Shown: positions 12,000-19,899 of the stretch, in pieces
Layout of the letters: each line of letters begins with the position of its first letter
Position numbering within the stretch: the stretch's first letter is position 1
Source: a virus
IMG/VR virus record: IMGVR_UViG_3300040801_001938
Location: 1-23,812 of that record
DNA: 23,812 nucleotides
Direction: 5' to 3' (one strand)
The notes under the pieces: model-generated
What the model was told of the DNA's origin: nothing
Seen by the model: only the letters and a program-made list of their open reading frames with translations
Databases searched by the model: none
Made by a program: the position numbers and the translations under genes

Positions 12000-13293
12000 T
12001 CCAATAACAGCCGTCCGGGACTCGTTCAAGAATCTGGTTTCGAACTTAGGAACCAGCCGAGACAAGCAGACTGGAGGCGATTACTATCTGACGAACCTCA
12101 CCGACGATCAACTGTCGGCGATCTACCGCACTTCGTGGATGGGCCGTAAGGTCGTGGATATCCCGGCCAAAGACGCTACGCGAAAATGGCGAGAGTGGGA
12201 GGCAGAATCGGACCAGATCAAGAAGATCGAGGCCGAAGAAGCCAAGCACATGCTGCCGCAGAAAGTGAAAAAGGCGCTTCAGCTTGCTCGGTTGTATGGT
12301 GGATCGGCGATCTACTTCTCCATCGAGAATGATGACCCGGAACTCCCACTCCAGGCGTCGTCTGTCTCAGCCGGTGGTTTGTCATTCGTTACCGTGATGC
12401 CAAAGTCGGTTTTGGGGATCGTCGATACCGAAACAGACCCGATGTCTGATAGATATGGCAAACCGGCCATGTACGAGGTAGGCAGCACGGATGGGACGAC
12501 CCAGAGAGTGCACCCGTCGCGATTGGCGGTTTTTATCGGAGAAGAGGTCCTCGATTCCGCTGATGCCACTGGCGGCACGGACGGGTGGGGCGATTCGGTG
12601 CTCCAGTCGGCGTATGAAGCGGTCAGAAACGCTGATTCTACGGCTTCGAATATTGCGTCATTGGTATATGAGGCAAAGGTGGACATCTTACAGATTCCGG
12701 ACCTTACTGGCATTATGTCGAATGAGCGCTCTCGTGCGGCCCTGGAGCAGCGGGTGCAGCTTAGCGCCCAACTCAAAGGCAATAACGGCATGATGATCAT
12801 CGATGGGGAAGAGGAGTACCACAACAAATCGTACAACTTCTCTGGTCTGCCCGAGATCAGCTATCAGGCACTTCAAGCCGTATCTGGCGCTGCGGATATT
12901 CCGATTACCCGGTTCCTGGGGCAGTCGCCCGCAGGATTAAATAGCACCGGAGAATCGGACCTGCAGAACTATTACGACGGTGTGAACTCCATGCAGAATC
13001 TGACCATTACCCCGGCCATGGCTGTGTTGGACGAAGTTTTGGTGCGGTCGGCCCTGGGGGACCGACCAGAGGACGTTTCGTTCCAGTGGTCTTCCCTGTG
13101 GCAGATGAGCGACAAACAGAAATCGAGCATAAGTAAGGAAACGGCGGACACGATTAAGACGCTGGTCGAGACCGGCCTATTCCACGAGGACGATTTGGCT
13201 ATGGCAGCGGCGAATGTTCTAGTTGAGCATTCGATTTTGCCATCATTCGAACTCAGCAACACACCTAGCGTCGAGGAGGACGATGAGTTATGA
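11992..13293 (+). CDS. Portal protein, DUF1073 (HI1409-like) type
   Basis: The portal forms the dodecameric ring at the head vertex through which DNA passes. The 433-residue product begins in the overlap ATGGCTAA with terL, behind AGGATGATCA. Conserved-looking segments are WMGRKVVDIPAKDATRKWRE near 50-70, ARLYGGSAIYFSIE near 98-112, a helical region ending in LKGNNGMMIIDGEEEYHNKS near 265-285, and PITRFLGQSPAGLNSTGESD near 304-325. These fit the DUF1073/HI1409 portal family in order and size. The C-terminus is acidic. It is followed by the protease/scaffold gene with an ATGA overlap. Confidence 0.9.
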   Translation: MANPITAVRDSFKNLVSNLGTSRDKQTGGDYYLTNLTDDQLSAIYRTSWMGRKVVDIPAKDATRKWREWEAESDQIKKIEAEEAKHMLPQKVKKALQLARLYGGSAIYFSIENDDPELPLQASSVSAGGLSFVTVMPKSVLGIVDTETDPMSDRYGKPAMYEVGSTDGTTQRVHPSRLAVFIGEEVLDSADATGGTDGWGDSVLQSAYEAVRNADSTASNIASLVYEAKVDILQIPDLTGIMSNERSRAALEQRVQLSAQLKGNNGMMIIDGEEEYHNKSYNFSGLPEISYQALQAVSGAADIPITRFLGQSPAGLNSTGESDLQNYYDGVNSMQNLTITPAMAVLDEVLVRSALGDRPEDVSFQWSSLWQMSDKQKSSISKETADTIKTLVETGLFHEDDLAMAAANVLVEHSILPSFELSNTPSVEEDDEL

Positions 13294-14381
13294 TGATGTT
13301 GTTTGACACGGTCGACACATCTGGAGCACGGTTAACGCAGGACGGTTATTTGGTTGCAGATGCCAAAGTCGCCCGGACCGGAATCCAGATGTACAGGGCC
13401 GGTGAATTGGGCCTGGATGGCGATCAGGATCGAATGGTCCCGGTATATCGCCCGCCAGAGGAGGTATTTTCGGTCGAGGCCATGGCGTCCTACGCGCATA
13501 GGCCCGTAACCGATGACCACCCCACCAGTATGGTCGACGCTTCCAACTGGAAGCAGCACGCCAAGGGACAAACCGGCGACGAGGTCATGCGGGACGGGGA
13601 TTTCGTCCGAGTGCCGATTTTGCTGATGGATGGTGACTCTATCCAAAAATGGCAGGACGGCAAGAAGGAACTATCCATGGGGTACACCATGGACTTGGAG
13701 GTCGCGGATGGCGAATCTCCGGAGGGCGAAAAATACGAGGCCATCCAACGGAATTTGCGTATGAACCATCTGGCGCTCGTCTCCCGCGCTAGGGGCGGTT
13801 CTGAACTGAGATTGGGAGATCGAAAACCGGAGGAAAACTCTATGGAACTGAAGACCATCACGGTCGATGGGTTTTCTGTTGAGACGACCGAAGCCGGTGC
13901 GCAGGCCATTTCCAAACTCACGACGGAATTGGCCGATGCACGCAAGGTAACGGAGGATCAACAGGCCGCCCACAGCGAAGCCCTTGCTGGCAAGGATCGC
14001 GAACTCGCCGCAAAAGACGCCGAGATCGATAGCCTGAAAGGCAAGATTCTGTCCGACGAGGACCTCGACAAGCGCGTCACGGACCGGGCTGACTTGATCG
14101 CTGCTGCAAAGCAGATCGCCGACAAGGACTACACCGGCATGCCCGACAGCGACATTCGCAAGGCTGCGGTTGTTGCGAAGCTGGGTGAAGACGCAGTCGA
14201 TGGTCGCTCGGACGACTACATCCAGGCCCGTTTCGACATTCTGTCGGAAGACGCAGAGCAGGACGGTGTTCGCCGGGTGCTCCGTACGGGCGACACCAAA
14301 CCGACGGACGACGTGAGCAAGGCCCACGATGCGTACGTCGATGATCTCCACAATTCGTGGAAGAACAAGGAGGGCGCGTAA
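13290..14381 (+). CDS. Prohead protease fused to scaffold, DUF2213 type
   Basis: This is a two-part protein of 363 residues. The first ~178 residues resemble the DUF2213 prohead protease family: PEEVFSVEAMASYAHRPVTD, then WQDGKKELSMGYTMDLEV, then RMNHLALVSRARGG, with His 70 and Ser 165 as candidate active-site residues. The C-terminal part (about 185-363) is a long helical, charged region (LTTELADARKVTEDQQAAHS and onward) typical of scaffold. The ATG overlaps the portal stop as ATGA; three consecutive ATG codons make the exact first residue uncertain. An internal start for the scaffold alone lies at 13842. Confidence 0.85.
   Translation: MMMLFDTVDTSGARLTQDGYLVADAKVARTGIQMYRAGELGLDGDQDRMVPVYRPPEEVFSVEAMASYAHRPVTDDHPTSMVDASNWKQHAKGQTGDEVMRDGDFVRVPILLMDGDSIQKWQDGKKELSMGYTMDLEVADGESPEGEKYEAIQRNLRMNHLALVSRARGGSELRLGDRKPEENSMELKTITVDGFSVETTEAGAQAISKLTTELADARKVTEDQQAAHSEALAGKDRELAAKDAEIDSLKGKILSDEDLDKRVTDRADLIAAAKQIADKDYTGMPDSDIRKAAVVAKLGEDAVDGRSDDYIQARFDILSEDAEQDGVRRVLRTGDTKPTDDVSKAHDAYVDDLHNSWKNKEGA
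13842..14381 (+). CDS. Nested in-frame scaffold protein
   Basis: Within the protease gene, GGAGG lies about 8 bases before an in-frame ATG at 13842 (codon 185). Starting there gives a 179-residue product made only of the helical, coiled-coil-rich region. This is the arrangement known from lambda, where Nu3 starts inside gene C. The separate scaffold would assemble the capsid shell while the longer fusion supplies the protease. The good ribosome site and its exact placement at the domain border support real use; expression is inferred. Confidence 0.65.
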   Translation: MELKTITVDGFSVETTEAGAQAISKLTTELADARKVTEDQQAAHSEALAGKDRELAAKDAEIDSLKGKILSDEDLDKRVTDRADLIAAAKQIADKDYTGMPDSDIRKAAVVAKLGEDAVDGRSDDYIQARFDILSEDAEQDGVRRVLRTGDTKPTDDVSKAHDAYVDDLHNSWKNKEGA

Positions 14382-14815
14382 TGTCTACGATTCAGTCTAC
14401 CTACGCCGATAACATCGGCAGCGGCTACGCTGGCGGTATCGTCAACACCGAACCGAAGACGCTGATCTCGCGCACTGTCGAGGGAGCGTCCGGTCTCGCG
14501 TTTGGTCTTGCAGTCATGCAGGGAACGAACGACAAGGGTGTGGTCGTTTCCGACGGCTCCGCATTCCTGGGCGTAACGGTTCGAGAGGCTTCGGTTGATC
14601 CGAGCACCCCGAGCAAGTTCGCACAATACGAAGAGGCCCGCATCATGACCAAAGGCGTGATCTGGGTCGCCAACTCCGGAGGCGTCTCTGCTGGCGATCC
14701 GGTCGTTTCTCTCGCAGATGGTGCGCTGGGTACGGGCAGTAGCCCCCTCGTCGACGGAGCACGGTGGGAAACCACCGCCGAAGACGGTGAACTCGCACAG
14801 CTGCGCTTGGGCTAA
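14381..14815 (+). CDS. Capsid decoration (cement) protein
   Basis: This 144-residue protein starts in the TAATG overlap with the protease/scaffold stop, with GGAGG 7 bases upstream. The pattern TYADNIGSGYAGGIVNTEPK, then SGLAFGLAVMQGTN and VTVREASVD, then GVIWVANSGGVSAGDPV resembles phage structural cement proteins that bind the outside of the capsid. The Gly/Val-rich beta-strand composition fits a small beta fold. Its place directly before the major capsid gene also fits. Copy number should be high, like that of capsid subunits. Confidence 0.8.
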   Translation: MSTIQSTYADNIGSGYAGGIVNTEPKTLISRTVEGASGLAFGLAVMQGTNDKGVVVSDGSAFLGVTVREASVDPSTPSKFAQYEEARIMTKGVIWVANSGGVSAGDPVVSLADGALGTGSSPLVDGARWETTAEDGELAQLRLG

Positions 14816-14830
14816 AGGAGGGCCTATTAC

Positions 14831-15754
14831 ATGAGAACTTTTGACGCACAAGCGGCTATGGGTTTCGTCGTTTCTCAGACGGCCCACATCGAACCGGGTG
14901 TATATCGGATGAAGTACGCGGACATTCAGTACCCCGCGCTCATCCCGGTGGACACTTCGGCCCACCCGTTCGCCAAGACCGTGACGTTTTACTCGTCCGA
15001 CAAAGCCGGTGCTGCCGGTTGGCTGAACGGCAACGCAGACGACATCCCGATGGCAGACGTCGAGATGAGCCAGTACGAGTCGTCCATCTTCACTGCCGGT
15101 ATCGGTTACGGTTACGGTTGGGAAGAGATCAATCAGGCCCAGATGCTGGGCGTGAATCTCTCTGCCGATAAGGCAGCGGCGGCACGTCGTGCAGCCGAAG
15201 AGATGATCGACCGGATTGCTCTTGAGGGCGATTCCTCCAAGAACATGGAGGGCCTTTTCGACCATTCGGCAGTGACGGCAACCGGCGCTTCCAACGGCGA
15301 CTGGAACGGTGGCTCTACGACCCCCGACCAGATCATCGAGGACGTGAACGATGCATTGACCAGTATCCAGTCGGCCACCAACAACATCTCGATGGCTGAC
15401 ACGCTGATCATGCCGTACGCCAAGTGGAACTACATCGCGAGCAAGCGGCTCACCGACACCGCCATGACGGTCCTGGAGTTCATCAGGATGAATAACGTCT
15501 ATACGGCGACCACCGGTTCTCCGCTGATGATTCGCGCTGCCCGCAAGTTGGACACGGCTGGTGTTTCGAGCACGGCACGTATGATCGCATACCGTCGTCA
15601 CCCCGAGGTACTGAAGCTGCACATGCCAATGCCGCATCGCTTCCTGCCTGTCTGGCAAGCTGGCCCGCTGCGTTGGGAAATCCCCGGTGTGCTCCGCCTC
15701 GGCGGCCTGGACGTCCGTCTGCCGAAGGAGATTTCCTACGTCGACGGCCTGTAA
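14831..15754 (+). CDS. Major capsid protein, DUF2184 type
   Basis: This is the shell-forming protein, 307 residues, expected to have the HK97 fold. The ATG has a strong AAGGAGG site 9 bases upstream, as expected for a highly expressed gene. Recognisable segments are YPALIPVDTSAHPFAKTVTF near 36-55, a helix-rich middle (KAAAARRAAEEMIDRIALEG), GLFDHSAVTA near 142-151, LIMPYAKWNYIAS near 193-205 and MIAYRRHPEVLKLHMPMPHR near the end. The pattern matches DUF2184 capsid proteins. No N-terminal scaffold domain is present, consistent with a separate scaffold gene upstream. Confidence 0.9.
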   Translation: MRTFDAQAAMGFVVSQTAHIEPGVYRMKYADIQYPALIPVDTSAHPFAKTVTFYSSDKAGAAGWLNGNADDIPMADVEMSQYESSIFTAGIGYGYGWEEINQAQMLGVNLSADKAAAARRAAEEMIDRIALEGDSSKNMEGLFDHSAVTATGASNGDWNGGSTTPDQIIEDVNDALTSIQSATNNISMADTLIMPYAKWNYIASKRLTDTAMTVLEFIRMNNVYTATTGSPLMIRAARKLDTAGVSSTARMIAYRRHPEVLKLHMPMPHRFLPVWQAGPLRWEIPGVLRLGGLDVRLPKEISYVDGL

Positions 15755-15771
15755 ACAGCGGGAGGAATGAA

Positions 15772-16194
15772 ATGAAAAGACTGGTGAACAAAGGTCAGAG
15801 GCGGCTCGGGATTCCGGGCCGCCCTGACTCTATCGTTCTAGCCCCCAACATGTCGGTGGAACTCGACGACATCAAACTTAAAGATATCGCGTCTAACAAG
15901 ACCGTATCCAGATGGCTTGAGACAGGCGTGTTGCAGATCACCGACGAAGAAGGCGAACCCCAAAAGCCCCCCGTGGCCCCGAAGCGCAAACCAGCGCCAA
16001 CCGGGATCAAGAGGTCGTCAAAACAGACAGACGTCCGTAAGGAGGAACCTCTGCCAGATGGCCTGACCGGCGAGGGCGTGGAGCAAAACCACGTCGGTGG
16101 CGGGTGGTGGCAGGTGTACGTTAATGGGATCAAAGTCACCGATCGTAACGTCCGTAAAGATGAAGCGGACGAGATCGCCAAAGAGTACGAGTAA
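15772..16194 (+). CDS. Hypothetical head protein after the capsid gene
   Basis: The product is 140 residues from the ATG at 15772 behind GGAGG; the longer open frame lies inside the capsid gene. The N-terminal ~65 residues (KRLVNKGQRRLGIPGRPDSI) look like a small beta domain. A Pro/Lys-rich linker (QKPPVAPKRKPAPTG) follows, then a C-terminal domain with GGGWWQVYVNGIKVTD and a helical KDEADEIAKEYE end. The linker suggests two independently folded modules. Proteins at this position are often head or connector parts, but I do not recognise the family. Confidence 0.8.
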   Translation: MKRLVNKGQRRLGIPGRPDSIVLAPNMSVELDDIKLKDIASNKTVSRWLETGVLQITDEEGEPQKPPVAPKRKPAPTGIKRSSKQTDVRKEEPLPDGLTGEGVEQNHVGGGWWQVYVNGIKVTDRNVRKDEADEIAKEYE

Positions 16195-16746
16195 ATGGCC
16201 CTAATCGTCGAAGATGGCTCCTGCGTAGCTACGGCTAACGCGTTTGTTTCTCGCGCTGAGTTGATCGCGTACGCTGCGGATTATCGCCCCGATTTGACTA
16301 TTGCGGATGACGCAACGACCGATGCCGCCGTCATGCGTGCGAGCATGTGGCTGTCCACTTTTCCCGATTGGGATGGGGAGATGGCGTGTGGTCGTGGCTC
16401 CCAAGGTCTGGCATGGCCGCGCTCGGACGTTACGGACTGTAACGATGACGATGTGCCGAGCGACGAAATCCCGTGGGAAATAAAACAAGCCACGTATCTG
16501 GCTGCCATAGCGGAGTTGTCTTCGCCGGGGGTCCTGACCCCTACTATCACCCCCGGAAAACAGGCAAAACGCGAAAAAGTCGATGTGATCGAGGTCGAGT
16601 ACATGACCCCGTTCGACCAAAACTCCAAAACTGCGCCGGATGTAGTCGAAGTGCTGCGCCCGGTGCTGTCTGCCGTTTCAGACCTTATTAAGTGTCTGGG
16701 GTCCATGCCCAACGGGTCTAATACCCCGTGGCCTTGGGTGGCCTAA
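16195..16746 (+). CDS. Head-tail connector protein, DnaT-like annotation group
   Basis: This 183-residue protein begins directly after the preceding stop. The N-terminus MALIVEDGSCVATANAFVSR and the later WDGEMACGRGSQGLAWPRSD segment match a phage family often labelled 'DnaT-like ssDNA-binding protein'. Its real place in head-tail modules makes a connector or adaptor role more likely. The middle helix (PWEIKQATYLAAIAELSS) is typical of adaptors such as HK97 gp6. The ribosome site is weak, so coupling with the upstream gene is probable. Confidence 0.75.
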   Translation: MALIVEDGSCVATANAFVSRAELIAYAADYRPDLTIADDATTDAAVMRASMWLSTFPDWDGEMACGRGSQGLAWPRSDVTDCNDDDVPSDEIPWEIKQATYLAAIAELSSPGVLTPTITPGKQAKREKVDVIEVEYMTPFDQNSKTAPDVVEVLRPVLSAVSDLIKCLGSMPNGSNTPWPWVA

Positions 16747-17109
16747 ATGGCATTTGATTACGCCACACTTAGGGACGGCACAGTAGAGGCCCTGATTGAT
16801 GACTTTGGGGACGATGGAACACTATACGTTAACGATCCAGGATCGGGTAACGAATGGGACTCCCAGATCGAGTCTGAGGTCCCACACGCAGTGCGTTTAG
16901 TGCGGACCCAATTTACCAGAGCGGATAATAATGGGACACTGGTGGAGGAGACCGATTCAATGTTCCTGATTAGTACGGCTGGCGTGACGGTGGACCCGGA
17001 ATTGGCGCATCGTCTCGAAGTCAACGGGACCAAATTCCAAGTGGTCCGGGTGGACCCACTAAAACCCGGACCAGTAACTATGCTGTGGAGGGTGCACGCG
17101 AGAAAATGA
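16747..17109 (+). CDS. Probable head-closure protein
   Basis: This 120-residue protein starts immediately after the preceding stop. It is beta-rich, with an acidic N-terminal strand region (EALIDDFGDDGTLYVNDP) and the later TDSMFLISTAGVTVDPELAH and PGPVTMLWRVHARK segments. Size, predicted beta-barrel content and its place between the adaptor and minor head genes match head-closure or neck proteins. No specific motif confirms a family. Its stop overlaps the next start as ATGA. Confidence 0.75.
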   Translation: MAFDYATLRDGTVEALIDDFGDDGTLYVNDPGSGNEWDSQIESEVPHAVRLVRTQFTRADNNGTLVEETDSMFLISTAGVTVDPELAHRLEVNGTKFQVVRVDPLKPGPVTMLWRVHARK

Positions 17110-17333
17110 GCAACGAAGAATTCAAAGCAATCGAGGTAAACGGCGTAGAGCGGGTTTCGCTGAAGGTGCGGAATGTCAAGGGCGAGGGTGTTCTGTTCAC
17201 TGAAGATGGTAAAATGATCGGCCATCAGATAGCCCACATGGGTCACTACTATTACATGGGCCACGGGAAAGACCGGGTGAAAATGTACCGGGCCACGTTC
17301 CTCGTGGACGACATGAATTCGGACTCTCCGTAA
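17106..17333 (+). CDS. Small hypothetical protein in the connector block
   Basis: The product is 75 residues from the ATG at 17106, which overlaps the preceding stop (ATGA). The ribosome site is poor (GAGA), so reinitiation is likely. The middle is rich in His, Tyr and Met (HQIAHMGHYYYMGHGKDRVK), an unusual cluster that might bind metal or form a loop. It ends with acidic residues. The stop overlaps the following start as TAATG. No family is recognised. Confidence 0.65.
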   Translation: MSNEEFKAIEVNGVERVSLKVRNVKGEGVLFTEDGKMIGHQIAHMGHYYYMGHGKDRVKMYRATFLVDDMNSDSP

Positions 17334-18334
17334 TGCCAGTAACCCGGTCCCAAGCCAACGCCCTATTGCGACGTCTGGAGGGGCCGGTCCGTTCTTCTTT
17401 TGATCGGATCATAGCGGCCAGCCGGGGGCGCGTTAAGGTAGGTGCGCTGGTCCAGGCCATCGAGGCGGGCGATATTGATGCGATTATGCTATCTGCCGGG
17501 ATTCGGGACGGTATGTGGTCTACCCTGACCGAACAGCTGCGGACATCGTTTCTTGAAGCTGGGGTTTTCGCCCTTACCAATACAGTACCGGCCAAATTCG
17601 GGGCCGAATTCAACATCAATAACCCGAGAGCCGAGGCATGGCTGGCTAAGAAGTCATCTCAACTCATAACCGGGTATCTGAAGCCCGAGCAAAGAGCGGC
17701 CATACAGGAGATTCTGCAGTACGGTATGTCAAAGGGCAAAAACCCCCGCACCGTGGCACTTGATATTGTCGGTCGCGTGGGGGTGACGGGCCGCCGATCC
17801 GGTGGGGTGATTGGACTTACTAAGCAGCAAGCCCAATATGTAACAAACATGATGCATGATCTGGAGGGCCTGGACCCTAGGTACTTTAACCGAAAACTCC
17901 GAGACCGTCGCTTCGACAAGATGGTAAAGAGAGCCATCGACACCGATACGCCAATATCGGCCAAGCAGCGAGCGCATATCGTGGAGCGTTACGAGGCCAA
18001 AATGCTAAAGCATCGGGGCGACACCATCGCCCGGACCGAAACTTTGCGGTCCGTAAACGAGGCCAGCGATGAAGCTATGCGACAGGTAGTGGACGACGGG
18101 CTGGCCCCCTCTAACGCCATAACCAAAGTATGGCGACACAGCTTCAGTGCCAATGAGCGCGAGGGACATGTTATGATGGACGGCCAACGCAGAATGATGG
18201 ACGAGGACTTCAACAACCCGATTACGGGCGCGACTTTGCCATATCCAGGCAGTGGTCCCGGCAGCGAGACGATCAACTGCAGGTGCTACATAGAACACCA
18301 AGTGGACTTCGCCGCAGTGGAGAGGGCCGCCTGA
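17333..18334 (+). CDS. Mu F-like minor head morphogenesis protein
   Basis: This 333-residue protein carries the C-terminal signature of the phage Mu gpF/SPP1 gp7 family (PF04233 pattern). GDTIARTETLRS lies at 229-240, KVWRHSFSANEREGHVMMDG at about 265-284, then LPYPGSGPG, and INCRCYIEH at 314-322. Proteins of this family sit near the portal and are needed for infectious head assembly. In most genomes they lie next to the portal; here the gene comes after the capsid and several connector genes. It starts as TAATG and ends as TGATG, so it is coupled on both sides. Confidence 0.9.
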   Translation: MPVTRSQANALLRRLEGPVRSSFDRIIAASRGRVKVGALVQAIEAGDIDAIMLSAGIRDGMWSTLTEQLRTSFLEAGVFALTNTVPAKFGAEFNINNPRAEAWLAKKSSQLITGYLKPEQRAAIQEILQYGMSKGKNPRTVALDIVGRVGVTGRRSGGVIGLTKQQAQYVTNMMHDLEGLDPRYFNRKLRDRRFDKMVKRAIDTDTPISAKQRAHIVERYEAKMLKHRGDTIARTETLRSVNEASDEAMRQVVDDGLAPSNAITKVWRHSFSANEREGHVMMDGQRRMMDEDFNNPITGATLPYPGSGPGSETINCRCYIEHQVDFAAVERAA

Positions 18335-18765
18335 TGGGTAAATTCGAAAGCCAAGTGAAGCGATTCACAGAGGGATACAAATCCAAGTTGCGCGTGGTAG
18401 GCCGAACGGCTGTCCAAGAGACAATATCAATGGCTCAGCGCACAACCGGAGCCGGTGGGCGGATGCGGGTTGATACCGGATTCTTGCGGGCCAGCATACA
18501 GGCCGCTCTACATGGTATGCCTTCTGGCCCTACTGAGAATGATGGCGGCTTCGGAGGGAAGAAAAAGTACGGGCCTGGGGCACAAGCAGCCGGGGAACCG
18601 GTCGCTTCGGTTTTATTGAAGTGGGACCCGAATGACGGCACTCCGCTATTCGTTGGGTGGACTGCGAACTACGCCCGCCACAGAGAGGCCCAAGATGGGT
18701 TCTTGCGCGGGGCCGCAGAAAAATGGGACCAGACTGTGGCCAAGGCCGCCCGAGGGGCAGCATGA
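18334..18765 (+). CDS. HK97 gp10-like tail-completion or neck protein
   Basis: The product is 143 residues from the ATG in the TGATG overlap at 18334. The motif RVDTGFLRASIQAAL at about 45-59 and the later FVGWTANYARHREAQDGFLR and AAEKWDQTVAKAARGA segments are typical of the HK97-gp10-like neck/tail-completion family. These proteins sit at the head-tail interface and bind the tail end. A Gly-rich loop (DGGFGGKKKYGPGAQAAG) lies between. Length and position fit the family. Confidence 0.85.
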   Translation: MGKFESQVKRFTEGYKSKLRVVGRTAVQETISMAQRTTGAGGRMRVDTGFLRASIQAALHGMPSGPTENDGGFGGKKKYGPGAQAAGEPVASVLLKWDPNDGTPLFVGWTANYARHREAQDGFLRGAAEKWDQTVAKAARGAA

Positions 18766-18796
18766 GTTTCTCAACGGGAGCCACGGGGGGCGCGTC

Positions 18797-19372
18797 ATGA
18801 CATCGGGGTGGTATATATGTATCGCCTCTGGTCCGTCGCTGCGACGGGAGGACACGGAGGCGCTGCGCGGTGTGGGTCCGACCATAGCCGTGAACAATGC
18901 CGTGTTCTACGCCCCCTGGGCCGACTATCTATTCGCTTGTGATGCAGTCTGGTGGAGGCATTACGGACCCAAGGTGGGGTGGTTCAAAGGCCATAAAGTG
19001 AGTAGGACATACAGAGGACCGGACGTTGAGCAGTGGAGAGGCAAAAATTGGCCGCGAACAGGCGGCAACAGTGGCCACATGGCGATTCAGTACGCAGTCG
19101 ATCAGGGCGCTACGCGTATTGCGCTTATTGGCTACGACCAACAGAAAACGGACGGCTTGGCGCATTTTCATGCTGATCACCCGAAGATTGCTAAAGATGG
19201 TAGCCGCACGAATATGGCCAACGCTGGAGGAGTGGCTTCGTGGCCACGGCTTATGGCCAAAACGGCACAGGACCTGAAGGCGCGTAAAGTGGAAGTCGTG
19301 AATCTATCTCGACGAACCGCTCTTACGTGTTTTCCCCGGATGTCCGTGGAGGACTTTTTGGAGGACGTATGA
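18797..19372 (+). CDS. Rossmann-type glycosyltransferase-like protein (DUF115/MptE-like)
   Basis: The product is 191 residues from the ATG at 18797, preceded by a GGGGGGCG stretch. The pattern YICIASGPSLRREDTEAL near 6-23, TIAVNNAVFYAPWADYLF near 29-46, and GNSGHMAIQYAVDQGATRIA followed by LIGYDQ near 90-114 is that of a Rossmann-like sugar-nucleotide enzyme fold. I associate it with DUF115/MptE-like and sialyltransferase-like proteins. HFHADHP at 123-129 is a further candidate catalytic or metal site. A reaction cannot be named. Its position between neck and adhesin genes suggests modification of virion or host-surface glycans. Start and stop both overlap neighbouring frames (ATGA). Confidence 0.6.
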   Translation: MTSGWYICIASGPSLRREDTEALRGVGPTIAVNNAVFYAPWADYLFACDAVWWRHYGPKVGWFKGHKVSRTYRGPDVEQWRGKNWPRTGGNSGHMAIQYAVDQGATRIALIGYDQQKTDGLAHFHADHPKIAKDGSRTNMANAGGVASWPRLMAKTAQDLKARKVEVVNLSRRTALTCFPRMSVEDFLEDV

Positions 19373-19890
19373 GTTTAGGATTACAGGAAATCACCATCGG
19401 TGCGGTGGGCGCTGGCAACGGCGACAAAGGGTGGCAGTTCTCTGAAAAAATCAATGAGAACTTCGCTGCCGTGGATGGCGCTTTAGAAGATGCCGAGATG
19501 AAGGCATTTGTCATTTCATGCACCGACGAAAATCAGACCATCGAAGAGCGCCTCCAAGCGCTGGACAGCAACAACAGATTTCGGTCGTTTCGAATTCCGT
19601 TCTCGTTCGCCTTGACGGAGGTCCGGGCTTCAATCGAGGGGACCGAGGGGGATGATGTCGTACTCGATATCACCGAGAATGGAGAGTCAATATTTGGATC
19701 GGGCGACAAACTCACGATTCCTGCCGGGTCCGAAACCAGTGTTGGGTCGTCACCGGGTGTTGATGTACAATACGTCATACTACAGGATAACAACAAGATA
19801 CAGGTATTCCTGGATTCGGCCCCGTCGGGCGGCACAGCCGTCTGTTTGACCGTCACTTTGATCGGGTACGTAATATGGACATCAGGATAA
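19369..19890 (+). CDS. Virion protein with fibre-like N-terminus and beta-sandwich
   Basis: The product is 173 residues from the ATG in the ATGA overlap at 19369, with GGAGG upstream. The N-terminal part holds KINENFAAVDGAL, a pattern common at the attachment end of phage tail or fibre proteins. The remaining ~100 residues are a beta-rich domain (FALTEVRASIEGTEGDDVVL, SGDKLTIPAGSETS) of a type repeated in many phage structural proteins. No enzymatic motif is seen. It probably attaches a receptor-binding part or is itself a small adhesin. Confidence 0.75.
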   Translation: MSLGLQEITIGAVGAGNGDKGWQFSEKINENFAAVDGALEDAEMKAFVISCTDENQTIEERLQALDSNNRFRSFRIPFSFALTEVRASIEGTEGDDVVLDITENGESIFGSGDKLTIPAGSETSVGSSPGVDVQYVILQDNNKIQVFLDSAPSGGTAVCLTVTLIGYVIWTSG

Positions 19891-19899
19891 GGAGAAATC

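Noticed and set aside
14216-15658. 480-codon minus-strand open frame opposite the cement and capsid genes
   Set aside because: It is antisense to two clearly recognised structural genes, is rich in Arg, His, Cys and Gly as expected for a shadow frame, and has no promoter or coupled neighbour.
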